Notes: generated by a model from the sequence alone, not told the origin. 64,000 nucleotides of DNA from Diphasiastrum complanatum (GCA_029204225.1 CM055109.1:36096496-36160495), one strand, 5' to 3'; shown: positions 10,531 to 22,721, counted from the first letter of the stretch. Made by a program: numbers and translations.

Positions 10531-11431
10531 CAGAGCATCCAGATCCGTCCATGTAGCCATTCCCAGCAAAGCCATGTCTATTGCATTCACAAATATAGCC
10601 TGGAACATCCAACACATCCACACAGCTTGCGTTCGAGGAGCAGGCATATTCTGCCCTACCGATGACGTTCTCGCAACTCCTGTCGGGGATCGCCCACAAA
10701 AGCTGGATTCCCAATTTTCCATTTTTGGCTATTCCTTGACCATTCATAGAATATGTCGGAGGATATACGACGCTTGCATACCCACATCCACTCTCGTTCA
10801 CTTTTGTTTTTTGTGCTTCCACAGAAAGTTTGCGAGAGCCACTTGGAATCTTCAGGATGCAGCATCCAGGCATGTCGCATAATGGACTGGTGGGTTGATT
10901 TTGAAGACAGCTAGTGTTACACATGCTAATGCCGCTGGAAATATCAGTGGCAAAGCCTCCTGAGACATTGCAACCCGTGGCGTAGAAGCGATTGCCACCA
11001 GAAAACACAAATGGCGTTAAGTCCCCAAGAGACATCGCTGTCGTTGTATTGGTTTCAGAGCCTGTAACGCACGAATATGCTTTCAATCCGGTTGCATCTA
11101 TGATCATTGCCCCAGCTGAAATTTCCAAAATTTGGATGTCCTGTGAAGCTATGATGAGGGATGAAATATTTCCCATGCTGCAATTAATGCTGAAACCTTG
11201 TAAGCCACAGCCAGGGGTGATCTCAAAAGGGTATGGAATGTCAATAGCTCCACAACTCCGTTGGCATTCCATCGGAACTGAATCGTTCGCGCTTACATAG
11301 GCAAGGCTGCAGATGCAGCACAAAACAGTAATGCGGCTGAAAAGTAATCTGGTTAATAAAAGCTTGTAACGCAGATTGTTAGGACGAAAGTAAGAAGCTG
11401 AAACTCTCAGCTCAAAGCTGCGGGAACGCAT
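10531..11431 (-). CDS. Wall-associated-kinase-like receptor, ectodomain exon (no kinase found)
   Basis: The frame from ATG 11431 encodes about 300 residues; in-frame TTGs upstream are not plausible starts. A hydrophobic segment (about 28-48, ending SLAYVSA) acts as signal peptide or anchor. A GUB_WAK_bind galacturonan-binding domain follows (about 56-120: CGAIDIPYPFEITPGCG). Then come GGNRFYATGC (145-154), CDMPGCC (185-191) and a WAK-type EGF-like region (about 263-300: CVDVLDVPGYICEC, GFAGNGYMDGSGC). A splice donor CTG/GTAATT sits at 10531/10530 in phase 1, where WAK genes have an intron inside the EGF module. If not spliced, 17 more codons lead to a stop at 10478. WAKs bind cell-wall pectin and signal through a cytoplasmic Ser/Thr kinase. 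No kinase exon is visible in the 1.5 kb downstream before transposon debris, so the gene is truncated, secreted-only, or has distant exons. Confidence 0.82.
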
Positions 11432-11914
11432 TGCTGTGAAAAACAACAAACTCTACACTACGTCTCTCTCCCGCTTAACAACAACCCAGTTCAAGAAGAA
11501 GGTGAAGCAGTGAGCTAGTGACTGAATCAAAGCAGAAAAATCTTGAATGCTTGCCAGCTAGGTAGCCAAAGAAGTCACGCAAACCGAGCATGATTATAAG
11601 AAATAAATGAAGAATCATCTATGCTGCAATGCGAGATCTATTCATGAGAGATGCTGGGATCTGTCATGGACGCTACATTTGCAAGCAAGCAAAAGGGATA
11701 TCGCAGCAATCGAAGGAAAAGACAAAAGAATTGTAGAACTGAACCCAGAGAGGTGGTTACCGTTTTTCCTTGGCAGAAGAAACATCGGCGCAATGCGCTC
11801 CAATCCAGCGGCAGCAGCAGCAGGTGCTCCAGCTGCTCCTACTTCTGCTCCTGCTCCTGCTCCTGCTCGTCTCCTCCTCAGTGCTCACCTCATCACGCCG
11901 ATCGAGCATTGCAA

Positions 11915-12290
11915 TGCTGGAAAGGGCGGGGCCGAGCAGGCGGGGGCGGTAGACCCAATCATTTACTCAGCGGGAGCGGGAAGGGCGAGAGGGAAAAGGC
12001 AATATTTGTGATTGTTCTCTGAGCGGGAAGGGAGGAAAGGGGAGAGGCGGAGTCGGTAACTCTCATTGTTTATTTGAGCGGGAATGACTCGAGGGAAAAG
12101 GACAGGGCGGTATATCTGATTGTTTTGTGTGGGCGGTAATGCAGAATGGGGGGAGGGAGAAGGCGAGGAAGGTAGACTATTTCCAGCGGGAAGGAAGGGA
12201 GGGAGGCAACGAGCGGGGGCGGGAGACGATAGAGAAGAAGCGAGGGAGGGAATTGGTGGGGGCGGGAGATCTAAACGATAGTGACCTGCC
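11915..12290 (+). repeat. Degenerate ~54-bp tandem repeat with E2F-like GCGGGAA words
   Basis: A GC-rich stretch of diverged units, each with GAGCGGGAA-like sequence, a G/A-rich middle and an ATCTGATTGTTT-like end. Exact GCGGGAA words fall at 11976, 12023, 12078 and 12186, spaced 47, 55 and 108 bp. GCGGGAA is the reverse complement of the E2F/DP core TTCCCGC. The block lies about 500 bp upstream of the WAK-like start. Long frames on both strands here are low-complexity products of the repeat and are not called. Confidence 0.7.
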
Positions 12291-13840
12291 CGGTATAACC
12301 AAAGGGCCCAGGATCTATGGCACGCTAAGCTTTTCACCTCGCTACCGTCGATTTTTCCACTAACCATTGAGATCTTACCCGCTCCTGAAGATAGTCCATT
12401 GATGATCTTCCACGTGGCTATCAGGTGGACATCCAAGTGGCTACCCGTAGACTCTGCCGTGTAGCTAAGTCGTGCCCTTAAGGGCATGAAAGATTGTGCG
12501 CTCAATCACTTGGATTATGCCACGTGTCATACTACCATGTGTTTTATTCTCAATGGTTGATAGACATAACGTGGCACTATCTGAACGGTAGGGGACAATA
12601 TCTAACGGTGGAGGGCTTTAAATGAATACGGGAAGGAAGCAAAAAGCGGCGGTAGATCTGAATTATTAGTGACGTGATGTCCGGAGGGCGACAGGCTTGC
12701 ATTTGCAAGCCGCAGCGCACGTCAAGCTCTTACTGAAAGACACGCTTCATAACTACCCTTCCGTTTGACAGGTACCTCTCATCTCCCACAAGTAATTTCT
12801 CTTTAATCAAAAGATAATCTCGCAACACACGCGTCACCTGAAAGTTAAGAAAAGAATAAGCCTTTTAATTTGAAAGGTCGAAAAATGGACGTGAGATTTG
12901 ACTCTTCAGAGAACCTGGGGCCGACGTGGCGGGCTTTGATACGTCACTCAGCATAATTGCGGAAGAAGGATAAATAAATAAGCAACAAGAAAGGGATGTT
13001 GAAGCCCAGGCTGACGGGTCTGGGATTTCAAAATGAAAGGCTGCACCCCTGAAATAAGAAATCTATGAAAATCTGAAAGTGATTGCATGGGCCAGCTCAA
13101 ACACAACCCCCCCCCCCCCCCCCCACACCACGTAAAAAGCAAAATTAAACCGTCAACCTCAAGAAAAGGCTTTTGGACTCAAACCACCAAACATGGATGA
13201 TTTATTGTACAAATTGTACAAGAAGTGAGAAATGGCACTTGTCAAACAAAACTTTCATTCATCAACATTGATAATTCACCTTGACTATTGCAATATCCCA
13301 TTGGTCTTGTAGAGTAATGAGAAAACCTCTGAAATGCCCTTGTCAAAACAAGACAGGGTTGGTGACACTAAAATCTACCATCATTGATAGCAGATATTGT
13401 AAGGTATGGCTTGAAATGTGTAGAAGGAGATGATACTATTCCCATTAGTATCCTTTGGAACATGAGACTCATAAAATGAGCCGCTTGTAGATTTTCGATT
13501 CTCATATTTGGTTTGTTATATCCAGTGGTTGGAAATCTCATCAGAAAGTAGATCGTCATATAGAACTAAGGTTGCAAGAGTGGAGATAAAATGTCAATTC
13601 CCTGGGGAGGTTGCTCTTGTTTGGGAATAGTAGTAGATGACGGAATATCGATTTTTTCTTCGTCTTGCAAACTACTCAATTTATATAACGTCCATATCAA
13701 TATGGTAAATGTTGTGGTAAGGTAGAAGTTCTCAAGGAACTTCTCGATTGAGCAGCAAGTTTAATTGTTGGTTGCTATGGTGCTCGTGTGGTGTTGCTAT
13801 GGTCGCTATGGTGCTAATCTTCACGATCAAGGTTAAAAAA
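12291..13840. other. Intergenic stretch, nothing recognised
   Basis: No coding similarity or complete repeat was recognised. It holds several CACGTG-containing words (12410-12540) and an 18-base C run (13107-13124). Confidence 0.5.
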
Positions 13841-14260
13841 CTAGTCACGTGCTTTAGCGATCATGGTCATCGAAAACAGTTGGACCATAGCGTCGAGAGA
13901 TGGTTTGTCATAAATGTCACATGCATTCTCAAAGATTTGCAAGAATCTTTGAGGGTCCGAACTAGTGTCAATCTTTGGTAGATCCAACTTGGGTGTTTTT
14001 TTCTCAAAATGAGTTCCGTGAGTGGTAGAAGCTCCATTCAAGTGTGTTCTGGCGTATGATGTTTCAACACCATGAACATGGGCTTGTGTTCGTGAAAACT
14101 CGGCTCTATCAGGCTCTTGTTCTGCGAATGAGTTTGTGGATGGTTCATGTATTTGGTACTGCATTCGGTAGAACCTATGACGTTTGATTTGTTCAACTGT
14201 AGGGAACCTTATTTCGTATGGATAAGCTTTTGGGATTTCAGGATCAGTATGTTGGTCCAT
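13841..14260 (-). pseudogene. Retrotransposon gag fragment
   Basis: A 139-codon - strand frame beginning at ATG 14260. Its second half (LDLPKIDTSSDPQRFLQIFE, about residues 91-139) has the look of a plant Ty3/gypsy gag domain. A stop (TAG) follows MIAKARD, where the family normally continues with aromatic residues, and nothing gag-like follows. There is no LTR or pol next to it. It is flanked at its upstream end by the GACTCGAAAAA array. Confidence 0.55.
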
Positions 14261-14329
14261 TGGGTACTGTCGGGTATTGTACTTTTATATGGATTTTCTA
14301 TGTTGTTGGATTTTTTTTTTTGACAAGCT

Positions 14330-15190
14330 TGACGTTAGTCGAAAAAAACTTGCATTGTAAAACTAGGTTTGGTTACAAAACTTGAGTTGGGGTCAGAAAA
14401 TGGAGTGTATCGACAAATGGTATATCGAAAAAAATGATGGTGTATCGAAAAACTGATGACTTGAAAAAATTGAGACTCAAAAAATGAGGACTCGAAAAAA
14501 TTGTGACTCGAAAAACCATGACTCAAAAAAAGATGACTCGCAAAACACTGACTCGAAAAATTTGATGACTCAAAAATCGTGGATCAAAAAGTTTGGGTGA
14601 CTAAAAAATTATGACTCAAAAAAACTGTAGTATCTAAAAATGGATGACTCGAAAAAATTTGTAACTCAAAAAATTGGAATTCAAAAAAATGAGAACTCGA
14701 AACAAATTGGTAACTCAAAAAAACTTTGACTCGAAAAATTGGAAGTCGAAAAAATTGTAATTTGAAAAATTGGAACTCTGAAAAATGAGAACTCAAAAAA
14801 AATGTGTTGGTTTTATCGAAATGTCAATGAGGTCGTCAGCCGAGTTCACGAGGAGGGTTGTTTGGTACGAAGGGTCGAAAAAATTTTCGACGGCTAGAAG
14901 AACAGCGAAGGCTCTAAAAAATAAGGAAGGCTCAAAAAAACTAACAAAGGCTTGAAAAAAATTACAAAGGCTCAAAAAAAGTAATAAAGTCTTAAAAAAT
15001 TGACAAGTACCAAAAAATTAGATAAGGTTCAAAAAATTAATGAAGTATCAAAAAATAATGAAGTATCGAAAACTTAACGAAGGTTCAAAAAATTGAAGAA
15101 ATATCGAAAAATAACGAAGTATCAAAAACTTAATGAAGGCTCGAAAAATTAAGTAAGTATCGAAAAATAAAAAAATATCAAAATTTTTGT
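14330..15190 (+). repeat. GACTCGAAAAA-type degenerate tandem array
   Basis: Several dozen units of about 14-22 bp, each built from GACTCRAAAAA plus a few variable bases. Toward the 3' side they drift into GGCTCAAAAAAA and TATCGAAAAA variants. Nothing here codes. The vocabulary (GACTCGAA plus an A or T run) recurs on the opposite sense in the arrays at 24.8 and 45.3 kb. Confidence 0.75.
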
Positions 15191-15194
15191 GGTT

Positions 15195-15870
15195 TTTTGA
15201 CTCGGTAGAGATTGCTCGCAACTGAGACTCAGTCGAGATGGAATGGAGGCGATGCGGTCGAGATTTGATGGAGTGTGGCAGCTCAGTCGAGATGGAGTGG
15301 AGGCGTCGGTCAAGATGGAAGTGGAGGCATTGGTTGAGAAGGTGACAGAGGCGGCTCGGTCGAGAAGGAGTGGAGGCGTCGGTCGAGATGGAAGTGGAGG
15401 CATGGGTTGAGAAGGCGACGGAGGCGTCGGTTGAGATGGAAGTGGAGGCGTCAGTATAGATTTGATGGAGTGTGGTGGCTCGGTCGAGATCGAGTGAAGG
15501 CATCGGTCGAGATGGAAGTGGAGGCGTCAGTTGAGATATCAAGTGTCTTCTTCGGTCGAGATATGAGAGAATAACAGTTGGTCGAGATCTGAAGTAGCTG
15601 ACCTGGTCGAGATACAAAGTGGAGGAGTCGGTCGAGATGCTAAGTATTTTTTTTGGGCTAGATATGAGAGAATAACAATTGGTTGAGATGGTATTGAAAT
15701 GTAGAGTCTGGATGAGACGTTTTCCTACAGGGCTGTCAGTCGAGTTGGCATGGAGAAGGCCCGGTCGAAATGGTTTCCTCAGACGCTTTCGATTGAGATG
15801 CCAACGGCTGCACTCGGTCGAGATTGAAGGAAGAGAAGTCTCAAGCGAGGTTGTGATGGAGCTACTTGGT
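15195..15870 (+). repeat. GTCGAGAT-anchored minisatellite (~24-26 bp units)
   Basis: About twenty consecutive units start with GGTCGAGAT or a one-to-two-base variant and continue with GGAAGTGGAGGCGTC-like sequence; unit length is 23-29 bp. Two longer variant units share the TTTGATGGAGTGTGG text near 15266 and 15461, pointing to block duplication. The Ser/Thr/His-rich frame on the - strand (15048-15617) is a by-product of the repeat. Confidence 0.8.
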
Positions 15871-17485
15871 TGAGAGTGATGGAGGGAGATTTAGGTGAGG
15901 GGCTCATGAAGGAGAAGGCGACGTGGGGGCACGGTTTAGGTGCTCGAGAAGATGTCGATGGAGGAGAGCGTGGATATGCAAGGCGACTCTAGTGTTGCTG
16001 AAAATGTCATGGTAAATAGATTGATTGTAGGGTGTGTGTTTGCAGATCTGATTGCAGGGTGTTTTGCAGGTTTATTGTGGTCGTTTGGAGATTAAGGTGA
16101 GGTTAAATGCATGTTGGCAGATGTAGTGCAGAGTGTTTGTGCAGGTGGAGTTTGGCTTTGCAAGTCATTGCAGAGATTAGACTATAGAGTTAGCAAGGAA
16201 GGCCAAGAATGTTGCAAAACACAGAGCATGACATGCTCTGTAGAACTCATAGTTGTGCAAAGATGGAGAGATTGTAGCCCGGAGTCTGAGCATTGGCAGT
16301 ATTGCAGCGATGATAGATTTATAATGCGTTTGTTCAAGCAGCATGTTGACAGATTCTCTACTTTAGAATCTGTTGGCTTCTTTTCTTTCTTGTTCTGGTT
16401 CTTTCTTCTTGTTCCAAAATAGTTTCAAGGTTGGTTCTGTCTGTTACCAGGCTTCTTGGGCATTTTCAGGATATTTTCTTGTTCTTACATTGCCCAAAAT
16501 CAGATAGAATGGACTGATAGTTCATCATTGTATTTTGTTTGTCCTGCTTGTTAGAGGACAACTCATGGCAGTCACTCTTGAATATCACATGCATTTACAA
16601 CCAGACATGTAATCAAACTGTTCAACCTACTGATCAGCATACAATCCAGGTGAACAAATCATGATTCTACTACTACCTTGCTGCAAAAACGAGTTACAAT
16701 CAGATCCTTACAACTAAAACTAATCTACACATACATTCCACAAAACAAGAACAATAAATGAACTAAACTAGACAACATTTCAGAAGTCCAAGAATCAATA
16801 AACCAACCAGTCTTTTGATTATTGGACATCCCAAGAACATCAAGAATAGGGTTGTACGGGCATATGCAAGAATTACATCACAAACCCAACCTATTTAGTT
16901 TACCTTAATGCTGATTCCTACATTAATCCACAAACAAGAAAGGAAATTTAATCCACTCTAGGAAAGCAAGAAAACTATTCCACTCTACTATCCACAACCA
17001 CACACAAAGGATGGAAGGGCAAGATCATGAATGCATCTCTCAAGAAACAAGCATGATCAAGGAGCTAAATGGATGCACCAAACTCATGGGGGCTCTTCTC
17101 ATTTCAGCATCGAGTAGGTACAATACACAAAAAGCTCATCTTCTCAAAGAGGGAGTCTCTTAAATAAGCAAGAGAGCTCCTTAGGTGGCATCCTAGTGGC
17201 ATTTCCACATTACACAAATTATGAGTGGAATAATGCTCTCCACTAGAGGTCACCATCAAAAGGTGGCTCATTCTACTTTCTTTAAGAAGGGTCTACTTGC
17301 ATTTATTACTTTGTCTAGAAATACTAGTTTCTACATGGTCATTCCATCTTCCGGAATTCACCATGAGGCTTAACACTTCTTGCTTGTCATTACTAAATAT
17401 TATTCCTCGACTCTCAGTCTTCGTTCATCTCATCTTCTCATAGACCTCCTCGGTCTAAGGTGAGAGGTGCTCTTGGGTAGCTCTG
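15871..17485. other. Stretch without recognisable genes
   Basis: A 103-codon + strand frame (16111-16422) shows no recognisable motif and ends in a hydrophobic FFSFLFWFFLLV tail; I do not call it. The rest is A/T-rich and non-coding. Confidence 0.4.
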
Positions 17486-17521
17486 GCCGAGTATCTTGGG
17501 GATTCATCAGAATCAGCCAAC

Positions 17522-18760
17522 ATGGTTGCTGGAACAAACTTTGCTTTCCTAACCTCTTTTGATGAACCTACATGTGTAGACGAAGGAATGAACAAAAAGG
17601 AGTGGATCCAAGCTATGGATCTTGAGTATCATGATCAAGCTCTTATGAAGAATGAAACATGGAGATTGGTGGAGTTACCTTAAGGACAATAAAGCTATTG
17701 GATCCAAATGGAACTTCAAACTGAACAGTAACCAAGATGGATCTATCAATAACCATAAGGCAAGGTTGGTGGCCAAGGGATATGCACAAGAACATGGCAT
17801 TGACTATGATGAGACCTTTGCACCTATGGCAAAGATGGTAAGCATTCAGGTCATCAGCTCTCTTGCTACTCTTTATGGATGGGATCTATGGCAATTGGAT
17901 ATTACAAATGCATTTTTGAATGGTGATCTTGAGGAGGAAGTGTACATGGAGAAACCCGAGAGATACATTTCATCTACAAAGCCAAATCATGTGTGTCTTC
18001 TACAAAAGAGTTTGTATGGTCAAGGAGTTGGTATGCCGAGCTTAACACTTTTTTACTCTCCAAAAATTTGTAACAAGTGAGTATGATCATTCAGTTTATT
18101 ATAGGCTTTCTAGAAATGATGTTACCATCTTGCTTATCTATGTGGATGATATTATCTTGAGTGGTGGAAACAATTAAGATATCAATGATATCAAGAGTGC
18201 TCTCAAGAAGGAGTTTGAGGTGCATGATCTTGGTCATTTGCATTACATTTTAGGAATAGAATGATTAGATCTTTTCAATCTATTTTGATTTGTCAAGAGA
18301 AATATGCTAATTCTATTCTAGAAAGATTTCATATTGTAGATGCAAAGTTTTGTGATAGACCTATGGAGTCAAATGTAAAGCTAACTATAAGAGGTAATGA
18401 AAGATCCCTCAAGGACATTACTCTCTATAGAAAGCTAGTTGGTACACTTATCTATCTAACCATCAAAAGACCAGATCTAAGTTATTGTGTTGGTAGATTA
18501 AGCCAATTTATGCAAGATCCTAGTGAAGAGCATTGGAAACTAGGAAATAGAGTTTTGAGATACATCATGGGAACTCAATATTTTGGCATATTGTATGAGG
18601 GATCATCACCTAACTTGTTTGGATGATTCGGACTTTGCTGGAGATCAATTGGATAGGATCTTTTATGAGAATCTATCAGCTCAAAAGTTGGCAAGCAATC
18701 CCATATTCAAGTGGCATACTTCTTTCTGAGGGAGCAAGTCATGGCAAAGGAGGTGGAGCT
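17522..18760 (+). pseudogene. Ty1/copia reverse transcriptase and RNase H remnant
   Basis: Broken + strand pol pieces in normal order. Integrase-RT linker (NFAFLTSFDEPTCVDE, from 17522), then RT with KARLVAKGYAQEHGIDYDET (about 17758-17817), FLNGDLEEEVYMEKPE (about 17914-17961), the YVDD box (about 18137-18150) and the RT end (GTLIYLTIKRPDLSYCVGRL, about 18438-18497). An RNase H start follows near 18620 (DSDFAGD after a frameshift). Several stops and frameshifts separate the segments. The linker resembles that at 36.8 kb, so the two pieces may come from related elements. Confidence 0.9.
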
Positions 18761-20674
18761 TCAACCACAACAACAAAATGCGCGATTTCTGACACAAGTT
18801 TCCGACGAATTCAAAAAAATTTCATAATCCGTCGAAATCCGACACAAAAAAAAAAATGCCGAAGAAATTATTTTTTGCCAAATTTTTTTTTAACGGACGT
18901 TGGATTCCGACGCACAAATGTCAGAATCTGACATCCCATTTCGAAGACTACAACTTTTTAATTGATGATGTCACCTGTCCATGCATAAAAAAAAAACATA
19001 AAGCGAACGTCAGATTCTGACAGATAGTACAAATGTCGGACTCCAACGTCCGTATCTGAATTCTCAAAACCACATTATTTTTCTAGGGTTTTCTCATTTT
19101 TTTTCTTGCAAGATATTGTTGAAAAACCTGTTTTTCAATTCCCGAATTATATGGTATGGTTCCAGGTCCAGTTCCCAGCCCTCCTCTCCCCGTGGCTCCG
19201 TTGCATTATCGGTTTTGGAACTCATTCTCAACTCTATCAATTTCATTTGTCTCATTTCAAGTACGATTCTTTTGTTTTGTTATGTGCAACTAAGACTTAT
19301 TTCTTTGTAACTTTTTCTTGTATACTATCTTCCTTGTATTGTATATATTGTTTTCTCTTTCTTTTGTATTGTGCACTATCTCAATGCAGGCACATAATCA
19401 TGGCCATAATTTAGATCTTTGAGAAGAAAAAAAACCCGCACAGTAGCGGCCCTCCCTGGAAGCGAAATGGCAATGTAGCCAATCAATCTGTAATCATAAT
19501 CCAGGTAATTTGTTTTGAGCTTTTGGTTGCAGTTCTTGTCTATTCTACAACATGTACTTACCCAGTCATGTTACCCTGCCTATAGCCAGTTCTACACGCC
19601 TAACAACACTATCTCCTAACAATCCGTCACTTGTCTGCAGGGCATTTTCCTAACTGTAGGATGCTAGAAAGTAAGCCATGTATTAGGCTCTTGATAGTCA
19701 CAGATCTACAAGGCTACCTAAAATCGTTGATTATTGACATTTTTGGCCATCTTTTAGTTGTCTATTTTGTGCATTTATAGTACTATAGGACCACTTATTT
19801 GTAAGTAGATCCAATCTGTCCATCGCTAGTTTGGAGGCCAATCTTAAAAATCTGTAAATCGTTAGTCAGAAAGCAACCACAGACCTGTGACGTATGACAT
19901 CTGCTCGTGGCCCTTTGTCAGGGTTTTCTGGCGACCTACAAACCCTACAACATCTATTTACTTGAGTGATCGATTGTCTACCTCATTACCTGGCAAAGGA
20001 CAGAAGCAAAGTGGCAAACATAGTAGAATCAATTGAGGCATTCATGACTAGCACTTATTCGCATAAGTATGGCTTTGTTTATTTTTAGATCATTTCATCT
20101 ATGTCATTTTTCGTAATCATTTATTTTCCATATGCACTTCCTGTCAATTGGAGTATGTTTGGTTGCAATTTATGCTAGTCTCCATACCAGTTAACGAATG
20201 GCTTCGTAGTGTATTAGTGACTTGATTAATATTGTGAATCATAGTTGATGTAAATATTCATTCGACGTGTTTGAAACGATCGTAAGAAGTTATATTAGTT
20301 GCTATGTGATACTATATGCCATACATAGTATATTTGCAGTTTTTGTCATAATCTCCACATTGAAGTCAGAGTTCGTATCATGTGCCAAATAGCTTAGGAT
20401 GCTTTTCAAGAACTTTATTACTCATCCTAATTTGTGGTGGCACCTTTGGAATGAGGCAAAAATGTATATAGATAGGCTAGAAAAAAAGTAGGAGCTAAAA
20501 ATAGCAATTTTACATTGTTTTTGGATCTGAAGATCTTGACTCCCACTTAGGGTGGATCAAATGACCTATTAGATTGGATGTTAGGTTTAGGTCATGATGA
20601 GTTCAAAGAACCCCTAAAGTGCTCAGATTCAAATGTTTATGTATAAATATGTGATGGTTTCTCCATCAAAGTAT
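18761..20674. other. Non-coding stretch, nothing recognised
   Basis: 18780-19060 is rich in TCCGACG/GTCAGATTCTGAC-like partly palindromic words and A runs, possibly an old small transposon. No gene, LTR pair or RNA gene was recognised in the remaining 1.6 kb. Confidence 0.4.
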
Positions 20675-21756
20675 TGTTGGATTTACTCCTTCTACTCTCC
20701 TAAATCCCATTTTTTATCTGCCTCCATTCTTGCTGCATATTTACTAACGTTGTCACGCAGCCTGCATATTTACACACAAATTCACACAGATGAATAAAAG
20801 GCGAAAGAATCGCGAACACTGTGTTTTTTACACAAGTTATGGTGACAAGCGAAAAGGGGACTCTATCCTACAGAATGTCAAAGGTGCCCTAAAAGCTAAG
20901 GCACCCTGTAAATCTTATCCTAAGGCCATTCGTAAGAGTGACCCACTTTTCGCATCATCACCAACGTTCACTTCAGCACTGGCTGACGTCACACCCTTTT
21001 TATGCTCACTCCATGCAGTTGCGCTAACAGATTGGACAACGATTATAGCCACCCACGATCTCCTACAAACAGCACATCCACTCTGTACTTTCACATCTGC
21101 ACACATGTAATATTATGTATATATATATACATATTCTGGACACCATTCATGATAAGACAATGATGATCAGATGATCGAGTGAGAGAAGAAGAGACTAAGA
21201 GAAGAGGTTTCATTCCTCATTACAGACAAAAATAAGCTTCGTAGGGCAGGCAATTTCGTCCGCTATTGTATTGTGCTCTACTGCATTATTAACATGTATA
21301 CATGATATACTTAATCTGATACAGCTCTTTGTTTAGCATTCCGATTTGTGTTAATATTTCTATGCTTGTTCTTCATTTTGTCTGATCTTTCTAGTTGTTC
21401 TTTCTAGTAATAGACGGTTAACTTTTAGTCTTATCTTTTACAAATCATTCGCGACTAATTATCAGTCGAGCATAGTCTAGTTCTTCGCGAATCATTCGCG
21501 ACATATAATTTGTCTTGCAATTCACGACAAATTATTCATCTAGAGCTTCATCCATTAAATATTTGGTTGTGTAATCTAGAATGACTGTGATTCCTAATAC
21601 TAAAGTTCTGTTCATTCTGATAGGCGTAGTCATGCTTACGGAGAGAGACATTTAACTGATTCTGCTGCGCACGAACATTTTTTGTTCGAGTTCGTTTCTT
21701 GTTCAAGTTCGTTTCTCGTTCGTGTTCGTCATTTATTCTTCCCCTCTCTCCCAACA
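20675..21756 (+). mobile_element. 5' LTR of copia family C (isolated copy)
   Basis: Starts TGTTGGATTTA at 20675 and ends CCCAACA at 21756, immediately followed by the PBS. It shares long stretches with the LTRs at 27745-28740, 30680-31689 and (inverted) 50483-51502. At 1082 bp it is the longest because of an extra block of about 160 bp (about 20800-20970). The element is cut off about 100 bp after the PBS. Confidence 0.88.
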
Positions 21757-21858
21757 TGGTATCAGAGCTATTTTCATGGCCTGATAAGCTTCCACAGTAC
21801 AAGACTCTACTAGCCGATAGAGTAATTATTTTCTTGTTCTATAAATATCAAATTTTCA
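21757..21858 (+). other. tRNA-iMet primer binding site and leader stub of copia family C
   Basis: TGGTATCAGAGC directly follows the LTR. The leader text (CTGATAAGCTTCCACAGTAC and onward) matches the other family C copies until about 21858, where it stops at the opposed copia fragment. Confidence 0.88.
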
Positions 21859-21861
21859 TAC

Positions 21862-22116
21862 TTATACTGAATCCCAAGCCTCTTTGGATGAGGTACAAGA
21901 AGACACCTCTTTCAAGAGGTCATTGCATACATTTGATTTTATGCAATGTAGAGCTAATCTTGCTCTCTTCTTGTATTTGGCTTGTTCTTGGGGAGTTTGA
22001 GGCTCTTCCTCAACTCCTTGAACTATGTCAAATAGATCATGGATCACTAGGAGTAATTCCATTCTCACTTTCCAAATGGAATAATTTGTGGAAGTGAGTC
22101 TCTCACTTGATTCCAT
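21862..22116 (-). pseudogene. Ty1/copia gag N-terminal fragment (different family)
   Basis: A - strand frame from ATG 22116 of about 85 codons with the start typical of plant copia gag (ERLTSTNYSIWKVRMELLL, then SSCTSSKEAWDSV). It is cut by a stop and then by the junction with family C leader sequence at about 21858. The upstream PBS-like sequence and LTR (22722 onward) probably belong to it. Confidence 0.8.
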
Positions 22117-22721
22117 CAAATATCCACTGGTGGATGACTTTGTAGAATGAATGCTCTTCTTAAAATCACAAAGATTTCTGAAGTTTAAAAGATCTATGAA
22201 GAGCCTAAAGCTTACAAAAATGCCTATATGCTTGTCTCTATCAAACTAGCACACAAGCTTGAATGATACACAAAGATCTTGCCAAAAATTCCTAGCTTTC
22301 ATTCTCACAAAAAAAAATTGCTTTACACTTTTCTTAGAGATTTCACTTCACTAAGGATCCGAACAAATCAGCCTCTAAGATCTGATCTTAGACTCTAAAA
22401 AAAATGCTTCAATGATCCAAAACTCTATTTGGTCATAGGCATTAGCTAGATTGAATCTAGATCAATACTATGCTTCAAAAAGCACAAAAAATGAACTAGT
22501 ATTGTGATTTTGGGACCAAAAAACACAAAGTAACTTGAAATGAAAGTTGTTGTATGGTTTCACACGTGTGAAAAGTACAAACATGGCCTCCAAGTCGTTT
22601 TAATCCAAATGAATTCAAGCTATCACTCTAGATGAACTCGCCCTCACTAGTATTGGCCAAAAACAAATTTTGCCAATGATCTTTACAAGAGATATGATTC
22701 AATGATCACTCTCTTACTTAG

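Noticed and set aside
11607-12022. Overlapping + strand open frames of 60-134 codons
   Set aside because: They overlap in three frames inside or beside GC-rich and AGC/CTG-rich low-complexity sequence and show no conserved motif.
11963-12505. 180-codon Pro/Ser-rich frame on the - strand
   Set aside because: It is the translation of the E2F-word tandem repeat and shows no domain.
19090-20670. Possible gene with introns
   Set aside because: Some splice-like borders occur, but no exon with recognisable protein or consistent frame could be assembled.
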